Origin: Pristionchus mayeri
Lineage: Eukaryota; Nematoda; Chromadorea; Rhabditida; Neodiplogasteridae
Length of the DNA stretch: 64,000 nt
Direction of reading: 5' to 3'
Assembly (NCBI GenBank): GCA_036245805.1
Contig: BTRK01000005.1
Location: forward strand, 28,563,469-28,627,468
Made by a program: the position numbers and the translations under genes. The notes under the pieces were generated by a model that saw only the letters and a list, made by a program, of their open reading frames with translations, made no database searches and was not told the DNA's origin. Positions 1 to 11,180 of the stretch are shown here, one piece after another (within the stretch, counting starts at the first letter, position 1; every line of letters starts with the position of its first letter).

Positions 1-37
1 AATGGTCACAAGGGCACTCTACAACTACAGTTCTCAC

Positions 38-1445
38 CGTTAGACTTGAGGGGCGACTTCTTGACGGGTGTCTTCTTGCCTGGAGTCTTCACGGGAGTCT
101 TCCTACCGCCCTTCTTGCCCGATGCCTTCGACTGAAAGTACGGTAGATGCACAGTAATCAGTAATCTTACAGTAATCTACAGTAATCTCCTACAGTAATC
201 TTACAGTACCTTCTCTTTCCCGCTCTTTCCTGATTTCTCCTTGCCACTCTTCTGTTCCTTCTGCAATGGATACGGTACCTACAGTATCTCTTCCTACAGT
301 ACCTGTGATTTCTGGCTCTTCTGCTCCTTTTGACTCTTCTCCTTCTGTTCCTTCTGGCTCTTCTGTTCCTTCTGACTCTTCTTCTCCTTCGTGCTGGTGT
401 CCGAGGGAGGTCCTCCAGAGGGAGGAGCTGCTATCTTCACTGCAATCCAGTAGGTCAACTACAGTACTCCAGACTACGGTAACTCACCGGGGGAGATGGC
501 AGAGGCCGTCACGGGAGGATCGGAAGGAGGGGGCACGACAGCTGCAGCAGGCGCAGCCGGTGCAGCAGCGGGAGAGACGGAAGGGGGCGGAGTCGCCGCT
601 TTCTCATCCTTGACGGGCTGTAAGGAATGGATTACTGTAGGCCGATTAGGAATGGTACTAACCGTGATCGAGGGAGTGAAGGTTGACGGAGGAGGAACAT
701 CAGACTTGACGGGCTGAAGGGCACAGATTACGGTAGTCAGTCTACAGTATCTCACCGTCTCGGGAGCTGCAGGGGCGGCAGCAGGAGGATCCGAGGGCGG
801 AGCTGCTGCAGGGGGCGCAGGTGCGGGAGCGGGCGGAGCCGCTTCGGGCGCGGGAGGAGCCGCCTCGGCAGGAGGCGGAGCGGGAGCGGCAGCCTCAGGG
901 GCCGGTGCAGGAGGGGCGGGCACGGGTGCAGCAGCCTCAGCAGGGGCGGGCGGGTCCGAGTTCTGGGCAGTAGACTCCTGGAGGGGTTTGGAAGGAACGG
1001 GGGCAGGGGCAGTCTCGGAGGGGGCGGGAGGGTCAGAAGACTGCGCTGTACTCTCTTGTGCCGGTGCCTTCTTCACTGGGGACATGGCAGAGGGGGCGGA
1101 GCCAAGACCGGGAGTCGGAGCCGGCGGATCGGAAGAGGGAGCCGTAGACTCGACCGGCTTGGACGGTTGCGGGGCTGCCGCAGGGGCTGCTGCAGGTGCT
1201 GCAGCTGCAGGAGCAGGGTCAGAGGCCGGTGCCGTTCCGTCGGTGTTGATCATTTTAGCAGTGGCGACTGCATCGGAGGGAGGAGACGGAGGAGAAGCTC
1301 CCTTCTTGCTCAGGACCTGCAATCAGCAAGGTTACTGAAAGATTCGGGTGAAGGAGAGAACGTTGCAAGGAGGATACTGTAAATTCACCAAGAAATAGTA
1401 GGCGGCGGCGGCTGTGGCGCACGCGATCACGATGTATATCAGCAT
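38..1445 (-). CDS. Membrane-anchored Pro/Ala-rich protein with Lys-rich tail (partial)
   Basis: Not a recognised family. The first coding exon (1445-1389) encodes a single hydrophobic segment, MLIYIVIACATAAAAYYFL, followed after an intron by VLSKK. This suggests an N-terminal signal anchor with the rest of the chain on one side of the membrane. The main exon (from 1316 down) is a long low-complexity stretch of Pro, Ala and Ser with a recurring unit of the type ESTAQSSDPPAP. Then come two small exons that each begin PVK, and exons dominated by KEQKSQKEQ and GKKTPVK-type repeats that resemble linker-histone tails. Introns at about 758-717, 675-631 and 87-40s have GT..CAG borders on the minus strand. 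Two of them (42 and 45 nt) are multiples of three without stops, so a naive open frame runs through them. Start choice: the ATG lies 27 nt after an acceptor (CCCTTCAG at 1480-1473) that fits spliced-leader trans-splicing. The gene continues beyond position 1 through a donor at 37. Confidence 0.65.
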
Positions 1446-1472
1446 GGTGCGAGTGGTGTAGTGTCTCTTGAC

Positions 1473-1480
1473 CTGAAGGG
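1473..1480 (-). promoter_or_regulatory. Probable trans-splice acceptor for the Pro/Ala-rich gene
   Basis: The minus strand reads CCCTTCAG and is followed by a short leader and the first ATG at 1445. No in-frame upstream coding exon is evident, so a spliced-leader acceptor is more likely than an ordinary internal one. This is inference. Confidence 0.35.
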
Positions 1481-1716
1481 ATACGGTAGGTGAAGGGGAC
1501 GGTAGGGGGGGGGGTGTCGGTACAGGACCGGGGAGGAGACGGTGCACGAGGGAACTAAAGATGGTGAAAGGGAAGGGAGAGAGCTGACCTCACGGGAGAG
1601 AAACCGCCGTCGAAGAGTGGAAATGAAGAGAGTGGAGAGGGGGAGGGTATTTATAGGGGAGAGAACAAAGGAGGAGAATTAATGAAAATTCTGAGAGGGG
1701 ATTAATATTATAAGTA

Positions 1717-2219
1717 CAGTCCGGTCAGATCCCTACATGAAAACGGGACTCCCCGGGAGTCCCCGGGTGTCCCCGGGTGTCCCCCCGCCATTTTGCGGCT
1801 CGGGCAGAGAAAGAACTAATTCGAATTTTTGGTTTTCAGACTCACGAGGTCCTTCCCGATCGATTCGCATATAATTCATAAATTCATAAATTTGCGATAA
1901 ATAGTAATTTAATTTTGAAAATCAAGGATAATTACTCGGAAACGAAGAACTACGGTAGTTAACTAGATGGATCCAGAGCCGGACCGGCGAATGTGCAAAT
2001 TAACTACCGTAGTTCTTCGTTTCCGATTATCCTCGATTTATCGCAAATTTATCAATTTATGAATTATATGCCAATCGATCGGGAAGGACCTCCTGAGTCT
2101 GAAAACCAAAAATTCGAATTAGTTCTTTCTCTGCCCGAGCCGCAAAATGGCGGGGGGACACGGGGGACATCCGGGGACTCCGGGGAGTCCCGTTTTCATG
2201 TAGGGATCTGACCGGACTG
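1717..2219. mobile_element. Long-inverted-repeat MITE, Tc1/mariner type, copy 1
   Basis: The element is 503 bp and is almost entirely two inverted arms of about 200 bp or more around a short centre (near 1960-2000). Its ends read CAGTCCGGTCAGATCC and the exact reverse complement. It is flanked by TA at 1715-1716 and 2220-2221, the target duplication expected of Tc1/mariner elements. Subterminal G/C-rich repeats (GGGAGTCCCCGG-like) are followed by an A/T-rich part. It holds no transposase frame, so it must be mobilised in trans. A second copy lies at 9463-10309. Confidence 0.85.
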
Positions 2220-2392
2220 TACAGTTTGGAATAGAGGATTGAATGCAAATTCTGGAATCTAATGGATTGTCAATAACGGTTTGAAATTTTCTCAACTCAA
2301 ACGCATGGTTGTCTGGAATATCAAATTTTCTAACGATATTCACTTTTGAACGCAATAAACTGAAAATGATTAGATGTTTATCTCCTAAATTT

Positions 2393-2543
2393 ATCCTCGT
2401 GATCGACCGCGAGACTGGACGTCCCAAGGGATTCGGATTCTGCGAGTTCGCCGATGAGGCTGCTTCCCAGAAACGCCATTTCTATGTTCAACAGACATGA
2501 CTTCAACGGCCGCGCCCTTCGCGTCAATATGGCCAACCGCTAA
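2393..2543 (+). pseudogene. Frameshifted RRM fragment (CstF-64-like)
   Basis: The first frame reads VIDRETGRPKGFGFCEFADE, the RNP1 half of an RRM. It is close in pattern to cleavage stimulation factor CstF-64, where DRETGKPKGYGFCEY is typical. At about 2471 one extra A in a run shifts the frame. The other frame then continues naturally with NAISMFNRHDFNGRALRVN and a stop at 2541-2543. Only about 50 codons of an RRM are present, with no upstream RNP2 half. It is best read as a gene fragment or retrocopy remnant rather than a functional gene. Confidence 0.6.
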
Positions 2544-2950
2544 ATGCTCTCTTCTCAACTACTCACACGATTAGTGCAGCACATTGATGAAGTAGACGGA
2601 GATTTACCCGAGAACGACTTCGGATGGGCGAAGGTAACTTTCAATTTGGTGATTGGGAGGGGGGCTACTCCTTCCAGAGTAGTATCGTGTTTGTCCATCC
2701 CTCGACCCTCCGTGCACTGGATGTGCAGCCCCGCCAACCCGTCGTTGTCTTCTACCCCTCTGGTACTGTCTCACCGGAGGAGAAGAAGAGTTGATGTGGA
2801 TGAACTGGAGAGATGGATGAAAGAGGAATGGCTCTTTTCATCTTTGTCTGTCCATAAATGCGGCACGAGGGATGAAGATCTGCAATGATCACAGGCTTTT
2901 CTTCGATCACTCCTATCGCTTGTCTCTGTCAACTGGGAGGGTCACTGATT
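2544..2950 (+). pseudogene. Possible truncated gene fragment, three candidate exons
   Basis: An ATG at 2544 overlaps the stop of the RRM fragment. It opens MLSSQLLTRLVQHIDEVDGD and reaches a donor after FGWAK (GTAACT). A next exon after TTCCAG would read SSIVFVHPSTLRALDVQPRQ then PVVVFYPSG, and a third would begin after ATCACAG near 2919. The second exon has the alternating pattern of the double-psi barrel in Cdc48-type AAA ATPase N domains (V.V....L..L.V..GQPVVV), but no ATPase follows and a poly-G tract comes next. This may be a 5' remnant or a small unrecognised gene. The family suggestion is weak. Confidence 0.25.
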
Positions 2951-2964
2951 GAGGAGAGGAGGAA

Positions 2965-2989
2965 GGGGGGGGGGGGGGGGAGGGGGGGG
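2965..2989 (+). repeat. Poly-G tract
   Basis: A nearly pure G run interrupted by a single A. It lies in the gap between the candidate fragment at 2.5-2.95 kb and the gene that starts at 3255. Confidence 0.95.
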
Positions 2990-3254
2990 TAGGGAAGGGT
3001 ATTGAGGAATGGTTCCTCTCATCTTCTCTCACTTTTTCCCTCGTCCAATATCACAGTGTGGGCGCGCGCCCACACTTCAACGTGAATAATCCAATCCGTT
3101 TCTTCTTGCTTTTTTATCGTTCCTCCTTCATATTTCCTTTTAATCATAATTTAGCTTACATTCAGGAAATTAAATAAATGTTAATTGCGACAATTCGAAA
3201 TATCCCACACGAATTCACTGTCATTGTCGAGTTCTTCGCTCTTTTTTCTTGGGA

Positions 3255-6200
3255 ATGTCGACTATAACGTGCTCTAACTTCCTGCCGAGGGTGCAATTGA
3301 TCCCCTACGAGGAGGGAAGACACTTACTCACTGGTTAGTCAACAAGAGAGGGAGAATACAATGAGCAACTCATATTCGAACCCTAAATATGAACAGCTGT
3401 TTGTTTTGAGTTTAATGACCAGCCTCTCACATTTCCCAATTGGCTAGGCAAAACAGAGCGTGAGCCACCTTTCCAAAGCGGAATCGTAGTGCGGGAAATA
3501 GCCATTCGTGTCAGGGCACGTAGTGTATCCTGCTACAGATTTATTTATGACTCTTTTGTTCGCCTTCAAGCATCGAAATAAGCGAATCTCTCAGCGCACG
3601 GGCCCTTTCTCGAGTTGTACGATCTGGACAGATTCCACAGTGATGATTTCGATGCGAGAGAATACGAGCCTATACGAACTCACGTTTTTGAGGTTTACAT
3701 TGCTAGAAATTATTAGCGAAACATTAATAATTTCAGAAGCATAAAGTGCGGAGCTTCGTTATATTAGAGTCAGGTAAAAATTTCTTCAAAATGATAAGAT
3801 TGGTAAGTTTCTCAGGCCATGTTCTTGCTCTTTCATCTAATCATGAGAAGAATAAGTTGACTGTCCAAGGGTGCATCGTCCATCGAGATCTCATTCTAAG
3901 AGGAGGTACGAAATAATGGAGATTATTCGGCATGTGAATCCCCCGAATCCTCCCCCACACACATACGCTATCTCTCCCTCTATCTCAGTCTACTTGGGAG
4001 AGAGTGCGTGAAATAAGGAGGGTCGCATGAATAACCTATTTCGGACTACATTGAAGGACTTGTTTCAGGCTACACTGACAAGAGTTCAATCCATAGTTTG
4101 ATAGAGGAACCATCGAGATCCGATGCATATTGTACTGCTGTTATTCCGGGATCAAATGAGGCGAGGGAGATAGTGAGAATACCCTGAATGATCTCTCTCC
4201 TCCAGGTCCTCCTTCTCACTCAATCAACACTCACTCATTTTCAATTTCTATTCGAGGACGATTCGAATGTTGTCTGTGATGTCATCGAAAAATTTGAATT
4301 ACAGTAAGTTTTTTTTTAATTTTCTCAATAGAATGTTTCATTTCAGAACTTTGCTTTCTCCTCTCTACAGTCGTAGGCCTATCGATCCTCTGGCTATCGA
4401 TTCCTCCTCCGAATACACCATTATAATCTCAGTGGGAGACTCCATCGTTCTTCTCAAGTATTCTTCTCTGGAAAGAAACAAATGGGCTTGTCGAGCTATT
4501 CATGTTAGTACATACATTATTCATAATTTACTATGGCTTTAAGTTTTTGTTCATATATATATATATATATATGTTAAAAACACATACAGAAATTCTGACT
4601 ACTTTTTTCGTTTCTCGGCTTGAAGAGAGAGGACTCAGAAAGAAGTGTTCTCTTCCTCTGCTTCAGGACCCGAAGGGATCTCTGCTCGGTCTCTCTCGAG
4701 TCATGGTCATTCCTGGGATGGAAGTGGCTGTGATCGCAGGGAAATTCTTCACTAAATTCATCTCCACGAGGTCAGCGATGGTCAAAGAATGGGCATAAAA
4801 TGGATCTTTAAGTTTTCGTCAATCAGGAGTGAGCAAAGACCAAATACGAGTCCTGTAAGCGCCTTCCACTATCAATCATTCACATATTTTGACTAGACAC
4901 GAGGAGATCGAAATGGAGAAGACAAAAGTGATGGGATGCAGCTCCCGAGATGGAATCGCCCTCGTTTACCTGATTAGGAATTGGGTAGGCGATGAAGGGG
5001 GAATGGAAAGAAGAGTACCCATCAGGATTTCACGCTGTGGAAGGTTCACAAGCAGAGTGTCACTCGAGAAAGGACATTCAGTAGGCTAGACTCCTAATTA
5101 GGTTATCTAAATTTTCTTTGAGTGCACTCTTCTGATGACAGAATACAGGAAACGGCCAAGAAGCAACAGATACGTGAGTAAATTAATCCTCGGGATGTAG
5201 ATCGTCAATGAAGGGAGAGGGAGAAGTAAGCATGGGCAGCTAGGCATATTGATTTCAGAGGAGAAATCGGTGATACGGAAAGACAAGAAATCGGTTACTT
5301 ACGAGAGAGTTATGGGTTCGTTCCCATTCGAATTCATCAACAACTATTTCATTTGCAGTGAATAATAAGAAAGAGAATATTGTATGCAGCGAACCCATTT
5401 CTGCAATTGTCATGAGGAGGAACTTCGTGAGAAATATTCTTTACTTTGTTCATTTACGATGTAATATTCATTTATACCCTCAGGTAAATTCAACGGATCT
5501 TCTGATAATCTCATACGCATCTGGTGGAGTGAAGGTAACACTTATTTCCATCATTTCTCGATCACTATTAAAATAAGAGTACACATTTTTTCGATTGTTC
5601 ATTCATTTTTATTGAGAAAGCATTTACAGAAATATGATTCAGGTCTTGCGAACAGAAGATATAATCAAGGATCCAGTGTGTTCATTCATTCATCTAGGAA
5701 GGAAAAATCTTCCAGTTGAGGTAGCAATCACGAATTGCATTAAATAATTGATAAGTGAATACATTTTTGAGAATCTGTATCCGTGCTGGGAATTCCCTCT
5801 GGATCCAGTGACTCCTCTAACTCGTTTGATCGGCATTTCCAACGGAATTCCTTTTTTATTCAAACTGAAGAAGGGATTGTGGACTTCTACCGATCTCCTT
5901 CCCTCCAGAAAAAGTTAGATGATATTCATATAATATCTCCTATATTTTTTCAGAGAAATATTCTCACGTTAGTTCAAGTGCTGCGAAGTTCGGTTATACA
6001 ATAGCAGTCTTCTATAATCAACATGACATATGTTTCTGTTTCTTCAATGAGAAATTCGAAAAGAAGGAGTATGAGTTGAATTGCGAAATCAAGTGCTGCT
6101 ACATAAATTCCACAACCATTGTGATCACAACACTTGAAAAGATCGTGAGACAACTCGTTTTCTTCTGAAAATCAATTTACCTTCAGCTATTATTGGATCT

Positions 6201-8668
6201 TCGTGGTTCATTGACAACAGATGAGAACGAAGGATACTATCGTGCTTCCTTGGACTTCGCCAAGATAGGTCCCTTCAATGGTACATCAAATTAGGTATTG
6301 ATACTGAATTTGCAGGTGTCAGTGCAAAGGAAATATCTCAAGGAGTGGAATCGGCGTTCTGCAGAAAGAGAGATCATCAATGGGTTTATTTAATGGCCTA
6401 CCTATTTTCACTATACAAATATATTTCAGGCCGATTGTTATATTCAGTTCAAATGTGGGCAAATGAGGACTGTCCCAATGGAACTATCGGACAACTCCCG
6501 AGAGTATACAATTCAAGTGAGAATAAGTTCAATGCAAGATCATTGTGTACCCCTTTGAGGAGATGTACGACAGTTCATTCGAAGGGAGTGTGATGGGAAT
6601 GGAGGAAGAGTCCTCAACTGCATCTGGGAAATACACAATTGGTCTGGCGAGTGACGAGAGAGGAAACAACTTCTCACTCAAGAAGTGTGGAACATTGTGC
6701 AGAGCATCTGAAATACCCGGATCAAGTATGTGACACTATTAAAATAACGTCAGAATAGAGTAAGCTAGTCTAAATGCAGACAGGATCTGGACAACTAATC
6801 TGTCGAAGTCTCTTCCCGAGGGGACACACCTCCTGGGATTCATTCCCATTCAAGCAACCAATGCTGATGATCATGACACATACGTTTTGGCCAAAGAGAA
6901 AGGAGGGGTAATTACACTCATTTCGAAAATTGGAATATCTTCGATTTGTAGGAGTTCCTTTATCTGCAAGATGCAGCTGAGAAGGAAGATATTGTTGATG
7001 AACCAGTACCCTCCAAAGTGAGTAGAAGTCTAATCTGTGCGATTACAAACGGATATTTACAGTTCTGGAATAGTCACATCTTCGGTCATTTCGTGGGGCC
7101 AAAGGAGAACGGAAGATGCGCACTCTACAGTACTTCCACTCGAAAGTACGGAGAACCGGTATGTTCCAGTTGCATCTACTGAGATCATTGGATTCTTTTG
7201 CAGGAATTGATGCGAGTGGAAGTGAGAGTGAGCCATGCACGAAAGAGGGAGAATTTGGTGATGGACGGATCTCTCTCGCAGCCGAATAGGGTGGGCAAGA
7301 GAACTACACCATTCAATATCACTTTTATTTCAGATTCTTCGACTGGTGCATCGCAGTGAGTTATTTCAACTTATTCGGTGTTTCTGGAAGATTGTTCAGT
7401 TTTTCTTTCAGTGGGCAAGAATTCGATTGTCGTGTCCGCCTGCGCTAACAGAATTGAAATGCACGAATTAAGTTCAAAGGGTAAGTCGGAAGGATAGGAT
7501 ATTGTTGAAGATTGTAGATAAACATTCATTTATAGGGAGGTTAAACTTGAAGAAGGCGATCGAGCTGACGAATGAGAAGGAAGAAGCGATCGTCGTTAGT
7601 TCCTTCCCGCTCTTCAATTCATCTTCCTTCTCATAGATTACATACTTCGACACGTATTTCCCACAATCGTCGAACACTTTGTACATTGGAACTGCTTCTC
7701 TCTCTGGAGAATTCACACTCATCACATGGGGTATCTAGTTTATAGGAGTTTATGGTTCAGGTACATATTATGCCAACGTTTTACAGATTCGCTAACTAAT
7801 GAGCACAACTGTAATAGTACGTCTACAGACAATGCCATTCACAGGGTATCTAATTTGATAAATTTAAATGTGGAATGAGCATCCCTCTCTCTTCTTCAGC
7901 TCTTCTTCATCTGCGATGAGTCCTCCTCCCTCCCTCCCACTCACATCCTCTCACTCAATGAATCCTTCCTCATGTTAGACTACATCCTTTGCTATACCAA
8001 CACTTTTTTCAGGGTTCATGAAGTCTCTTCCAACACAACGAAGCAGCCTAAGAGATATCCTTTGCATTCCCTCTTTCGTTCCCAAGATTCCGCGAATGCT
8101 CTAGATCATAAGGTTCATACTTTTATTTACTTATTTATGCACAAATTCGATGGATCGTAGATATGATTTATTGACTTGAAGGTGCTGATTGCTTGTCATG
8201 GAGAGGGGATAGATATGCATGACATGTGGGTGGTGAGCAAGGAGGAAGTCGCCCTCTTTGCGGGGAAAACAAACCACACCTTCACGAAGAACATTGATGT
8301 AAGAACGAATGAATGAATGAATAAAGACCCGATAACTTTAATAAGTTCATTTTCAGAATTTCTCATTATCTTCTTGGGAAGGCGAGTTGGAATCGATCTT
8401 CTTCCTGTCAACACGAAATCCAGGTTGCAGATCTTTGAAAAATTAAAATTTAATAAAATATAATTGCAGCCACCTCAGATATTTATGCAAACTTCGTTTT
8501 CGTGGCGAAAGGCAGGGGTCAAATCGGAGTTTTCGCTTCGATTCAAACCGTAAGAAGAATTGAATTTCCTGGGAAATTAGAACTTTCAGATTGAGCAACC
8601 CCCTACGACTATTTTATTCGAGGAACTCCGGAAAGGCACGAAGTCGAAGTCCACAGGTACATCGGTGT

Positions 8669-8749
<81 letters not shown>

Positions 8750-9201
8750 CTTCCATAATCCATAATCTTCACTTTCAGCAATTCACGGCGAACTTTTAAA
8801 CTGTACCGTTCAAGGAGAAGACAAAATTGAAGTCAAGTGAGAATTAATTTATATTTCGCCAAAAAAAGGAATGGTTGCAGAATTAGGCTATTCATCGCAA
8901 GTTATCGAGCAATTTCCATCGAGGAGATCAATGCATCGATTACTACCAGCAGACTGGAATTAGTGAAGGTAAGCGACCGACGTCGTCTCAATCATCTCAA
9001 TACATTTACATTTGCAGCATTCTAAGCAGGGAAAGATCAGAATGACGACTACAGATCCTACTCAAATTGTCGTCTCTCGAATGGAAGAGAGAACGAATCG
9101 GCAAGTTTATTTTCAATGCTGTAGAAATAGAAAAAAATCCGATTGAAGGCCAACTCCTAAGTACGCGATTGTATCGGGATCGGAGGGAACGGAAACGGTG
9201 A
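3255..9201 (+). CDS. Multi-exon gene, divergent DDB1/CPSF1/SF3B3-like propeller protein (tentative)
   Basis: I can chain about 25 short exons with GT..YAG introns. Exon 1 starts MSTITCSNFLPRVQLIPYEE at 3255. Later readable exons include SDDFDAREYEPIRTH (about 3640), the exon with DSSSEYTIIISVGDSIVLL (about 4405), SRVMVIPGMEVAVIAGKFF (about 4690), EYTIQ/IIVYPFEEMYD (about 6540) and VAKGRGQIGVFAS (about 8500). The order of segments about 80-200 residues in (a FEDDS..VVCDV strand, then RRPIDPLAID, then a VGDSIVLL strand, then a VIPG..VAVIAG strand) parallels propeller A of DDB1 and CPSF1, for example IGRPSETGIIGIID, then LRLYDGLFKVIPL, then VIAVPEPFGGAII. That match is by eye and remote. The C-terminal half is unassigned. 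Exon ends between 7500 and 7700 and the last 60 bp are uncertain. An upstream ATG at 3178 opens a 29-codon frame that overlaps the chosen start out of frame. An AATAAA follows at 9333. Confidence 0.6.
4553..4572 (+). repeat. (TA)n microsatellite
   Basis: About nine AT units inside an intron of the 3.3-9.2 kb gene. Confidence 0.9.
8671..8746 (+). repeat. (GA)n microsatellite, 38 units
   Basis: An uninterrupted GA run of 76 bp fills most of one intron of the 3.3-9.2 kb gene, between the exon ending GTKSKST and the exon starting AIHGELLN. It leaves room for a pyrimidine tract and TTTCAG acceptor after it. Confidence 0.95.
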
Positions 9202-9332
9202 GGATTTGTGAGAACAAACTGAGAAGATGAAGGTAGAAGGAAATAGATATACTGCATTTTACACCTGTTTCGTTGTTTGGCCTATTGCATTTCTCGTTAT
9301 TGTTATTCTCGTTTTTCGTTAAATTAAAAATA

Positions 9333-9338
9333 AATAAA
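9333..9338 (+). terminator. Polyadenylation signal AATAAA
   Basis: AATAAA lies about 130 nt after the proposed stop of the preceding plus-strand gene, in A/T-rich sequence. Confidence 0.5.
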
Positions 9339-9462
9339 AAAAGCTATCGATATCACGAATAGAAAGACGAGATGAACGGAGGGATGCATACGATGATAAC
9401 TGGAGGGAATTGAAGGAGACGAGGAGAGTAGACAGAACTAATGTCATATATGCCACAGAGTA

Positions 9463-10309
9463 CAGTCCGGTCAGATCCCTACATGAAAACGGGACTCCCC
9501 GGGAGTCCCCGGATGTCCCCCCGTGTCCCCCCGCCATTTTGCGGCTCGGGCAGAGAAAGAACTAATTCGAATTTTTGGTTTTCAGACTCAGGAGGTCCTT
9601 CCCGATCGATTGGCATATAATTCATAAATTGATAAATTTGCGATAAATCGTAGTTTAATTTTGAAAATCGAGGATAATTAATCGGAAACGAAGAACTGCG
9701 GTAGTTAATTTGCACATTCGCCGGTCCGGCTCTGGATCCATCTAGTTAACTACCGTAGTTCTTCGTTTCCGAGTAATTATCCCACGGCATTTCGAGCACA
9801 CACAAAACCAAGACTCCGCCCACTACACCACCGCCAGGGTGCGGCATGGTGCGCGCACCTGGCCGCCGTACACAAGACCGGAGCCGGAAAAAAGTCATCG
9901 CAGAAACCCTGATATCGATTGAAATTATCGATTGATTTTTGGTCCTATGCCGAGATCCCTTGGGAAATGTGAATGGATACGGTATCATTCAAAAATTTAA
10001 TTATTCCCACGGTGGTGCGCACAAACGTCGACGCGTGCATTTGGGGGTCTGAAAGTCGTTTCGTCAACCGGCAATTCGGACCGTGAAATGCCGTGTATCC
10101 TTGATTTTCAAAATTAAATTACTATTTATCGCAAATTTATGAATTTATGAATTATATGCGAATCGATCGGGAAGGACCTCGTGAGTCTGAAAACCAAAAA
10201 TTCGAATTAGTTCTTTCTCTGGCCGAGCCGCAAAATGGCGGGGGGACACGGGGGGACACCCGGGGACTCCCGGGGAGTCCCGTTTTCATGTAGGGATCTG
10301 ACCGGACTG
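9463..10309. mobile_element. Long-inverted-repeat MITE, copy 2, carrying a nested insertion
   Basis: It has the same termini as the 1717-2219 element (CAGTCCGGTCAGATCC inward) with TA on both sides (9461-9462 and 10310-10311). It lies in the opposite orientation relative to the asymmetric centre of copy 1. Removing the nested element and its duplicated 5 bp leaves 529 bp, close to the 503 bp of copy 1. No transposase frame is present. Confidence 0.85.
9783..10095. mobile_element. Nested 313 bp element with 5-bp TATCC target duplication
   Basis: The element begins CACGGCATTTC and ends GAAATGCCGTG, an 11-bp perfect terminal inverted repeat. It is flanked by TATCC at 9778-9782 and 10096-10100. 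Comparison with copy 1 of the host MITE shows the empty site as AATTATCCTTGATT, which proves the insertion and the 5-bp duplication. A 5-bp duplication with CAC termini recalls Transib elements, but the rest of the end does not settle the superfamily. No coding capacity is seen. Confidence 0.8.
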
Positions 10310-10614
10310 TATAATCAGCATCACTACTCAAGTGTTGCGTTTGAAATGATTTTATCGAGACCTGTTATATGAAAAAGACATGTTATACGATAATTATTAA
10401 TTATTGAAAATGCTGATCACTCGACGGGGAAGGGAACGAATGACTCTGATAGAGGGATGGGATTTTCCCTCTTCCTTCTCTTCAGATTCTTTCCTTCACA
10501 ATTGGTGCTCACTGTCTCTTCCTTCTCAGTCGTCGCTCCTTCTTCAACATCGACCTCATGTTCTTCTCTCTTGATTCTCTTCTCCTTGAGAACGATGATC
10601 CTCCTTGACTTCTC

Positions 10615-11180
10615 TCAACATAGAGGACACGTCGCCATCTTCTTCCTTTCCATTCTCACTACACAAGTGTAGCAGAATAGATGTCCACAGGCAGTATAGA
10701 CTGCACGTTGATGAGGGGCAGAGCTGAAGCAGATGGAGCAATCGCGGGAAGACCCATCTTCGAACAGAGACACGAAGGAGCACGTTTTCTCGCACACAAA
10801 GCACGCGCCCGCTCCATCCGAGCACTCTCTGCAGCATGGGTGACCGCATACGACGGAGACGGAGCGATGAAGCGGATCCGGAGAGTGGCATCCAGCACAC
10901 GAGCGAGAGAAGGAATCGTCGCGCTGCTCACTGAGAAGAATGTTTTATTTGGAAATGGCGAGAAAAAAGGAAAATGGTGTGAATGTTGAGAAAAAGCAAA
11001 CCTCTGCTGATCCTTCAGCTCTTGTCTTTTCAGATACTCTGAGTAGTCGCAAGTTTCCAATTTGCCAGTGACTGAGTTGAAGACTTGGAAGGGGCGGGGG
11101 GTGGTTGAGGTGGGATTGACCCGTCTGACATGCTCCAAGAAATGCAGGAGCATCTCAATATCGACAGGGATGACGGGCAT
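10615..11180 (-). CDS. Small double-RING zinc-finger protein (putative E3 ubiquitin ligase)
   Basis: There are two exons on the minus strand. Exon 1 (11180-11002) encodes MPVIPVDIEMLLHFLEHVRR and a helical region, exon 2 (10930-10615) the zinc-binding part, together about 165 residues. The first cysteine cluster reads CAGCH..CGHPCCREC..CFVCEKTC and the second is a clear C3HC4 RING: CSICF...CGHLFCYTC....CPLC. RING proteins of this sort recruit E2 enzymes for ubiquitin transfer; the substrate is unknown. Oddly, the stop codon follows the last cysteine directly, whereas the usual next residue (Arg in CPLCR) is found one frame over, so a small C-terminal frameshift in gene or assembly is possible. 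The start ATG lies 9 nt after an acceptor (AACCTCAG), consistent with trans-splicing. Confidence 0.75.

Noticed and set aside
496..717. Plus-strand Gly/Ala-rich frames at 0.5-1.4 kb
   Set aside because: Splice sites, membrane segment and Lys-rich exons are all consistent with the minus strand.
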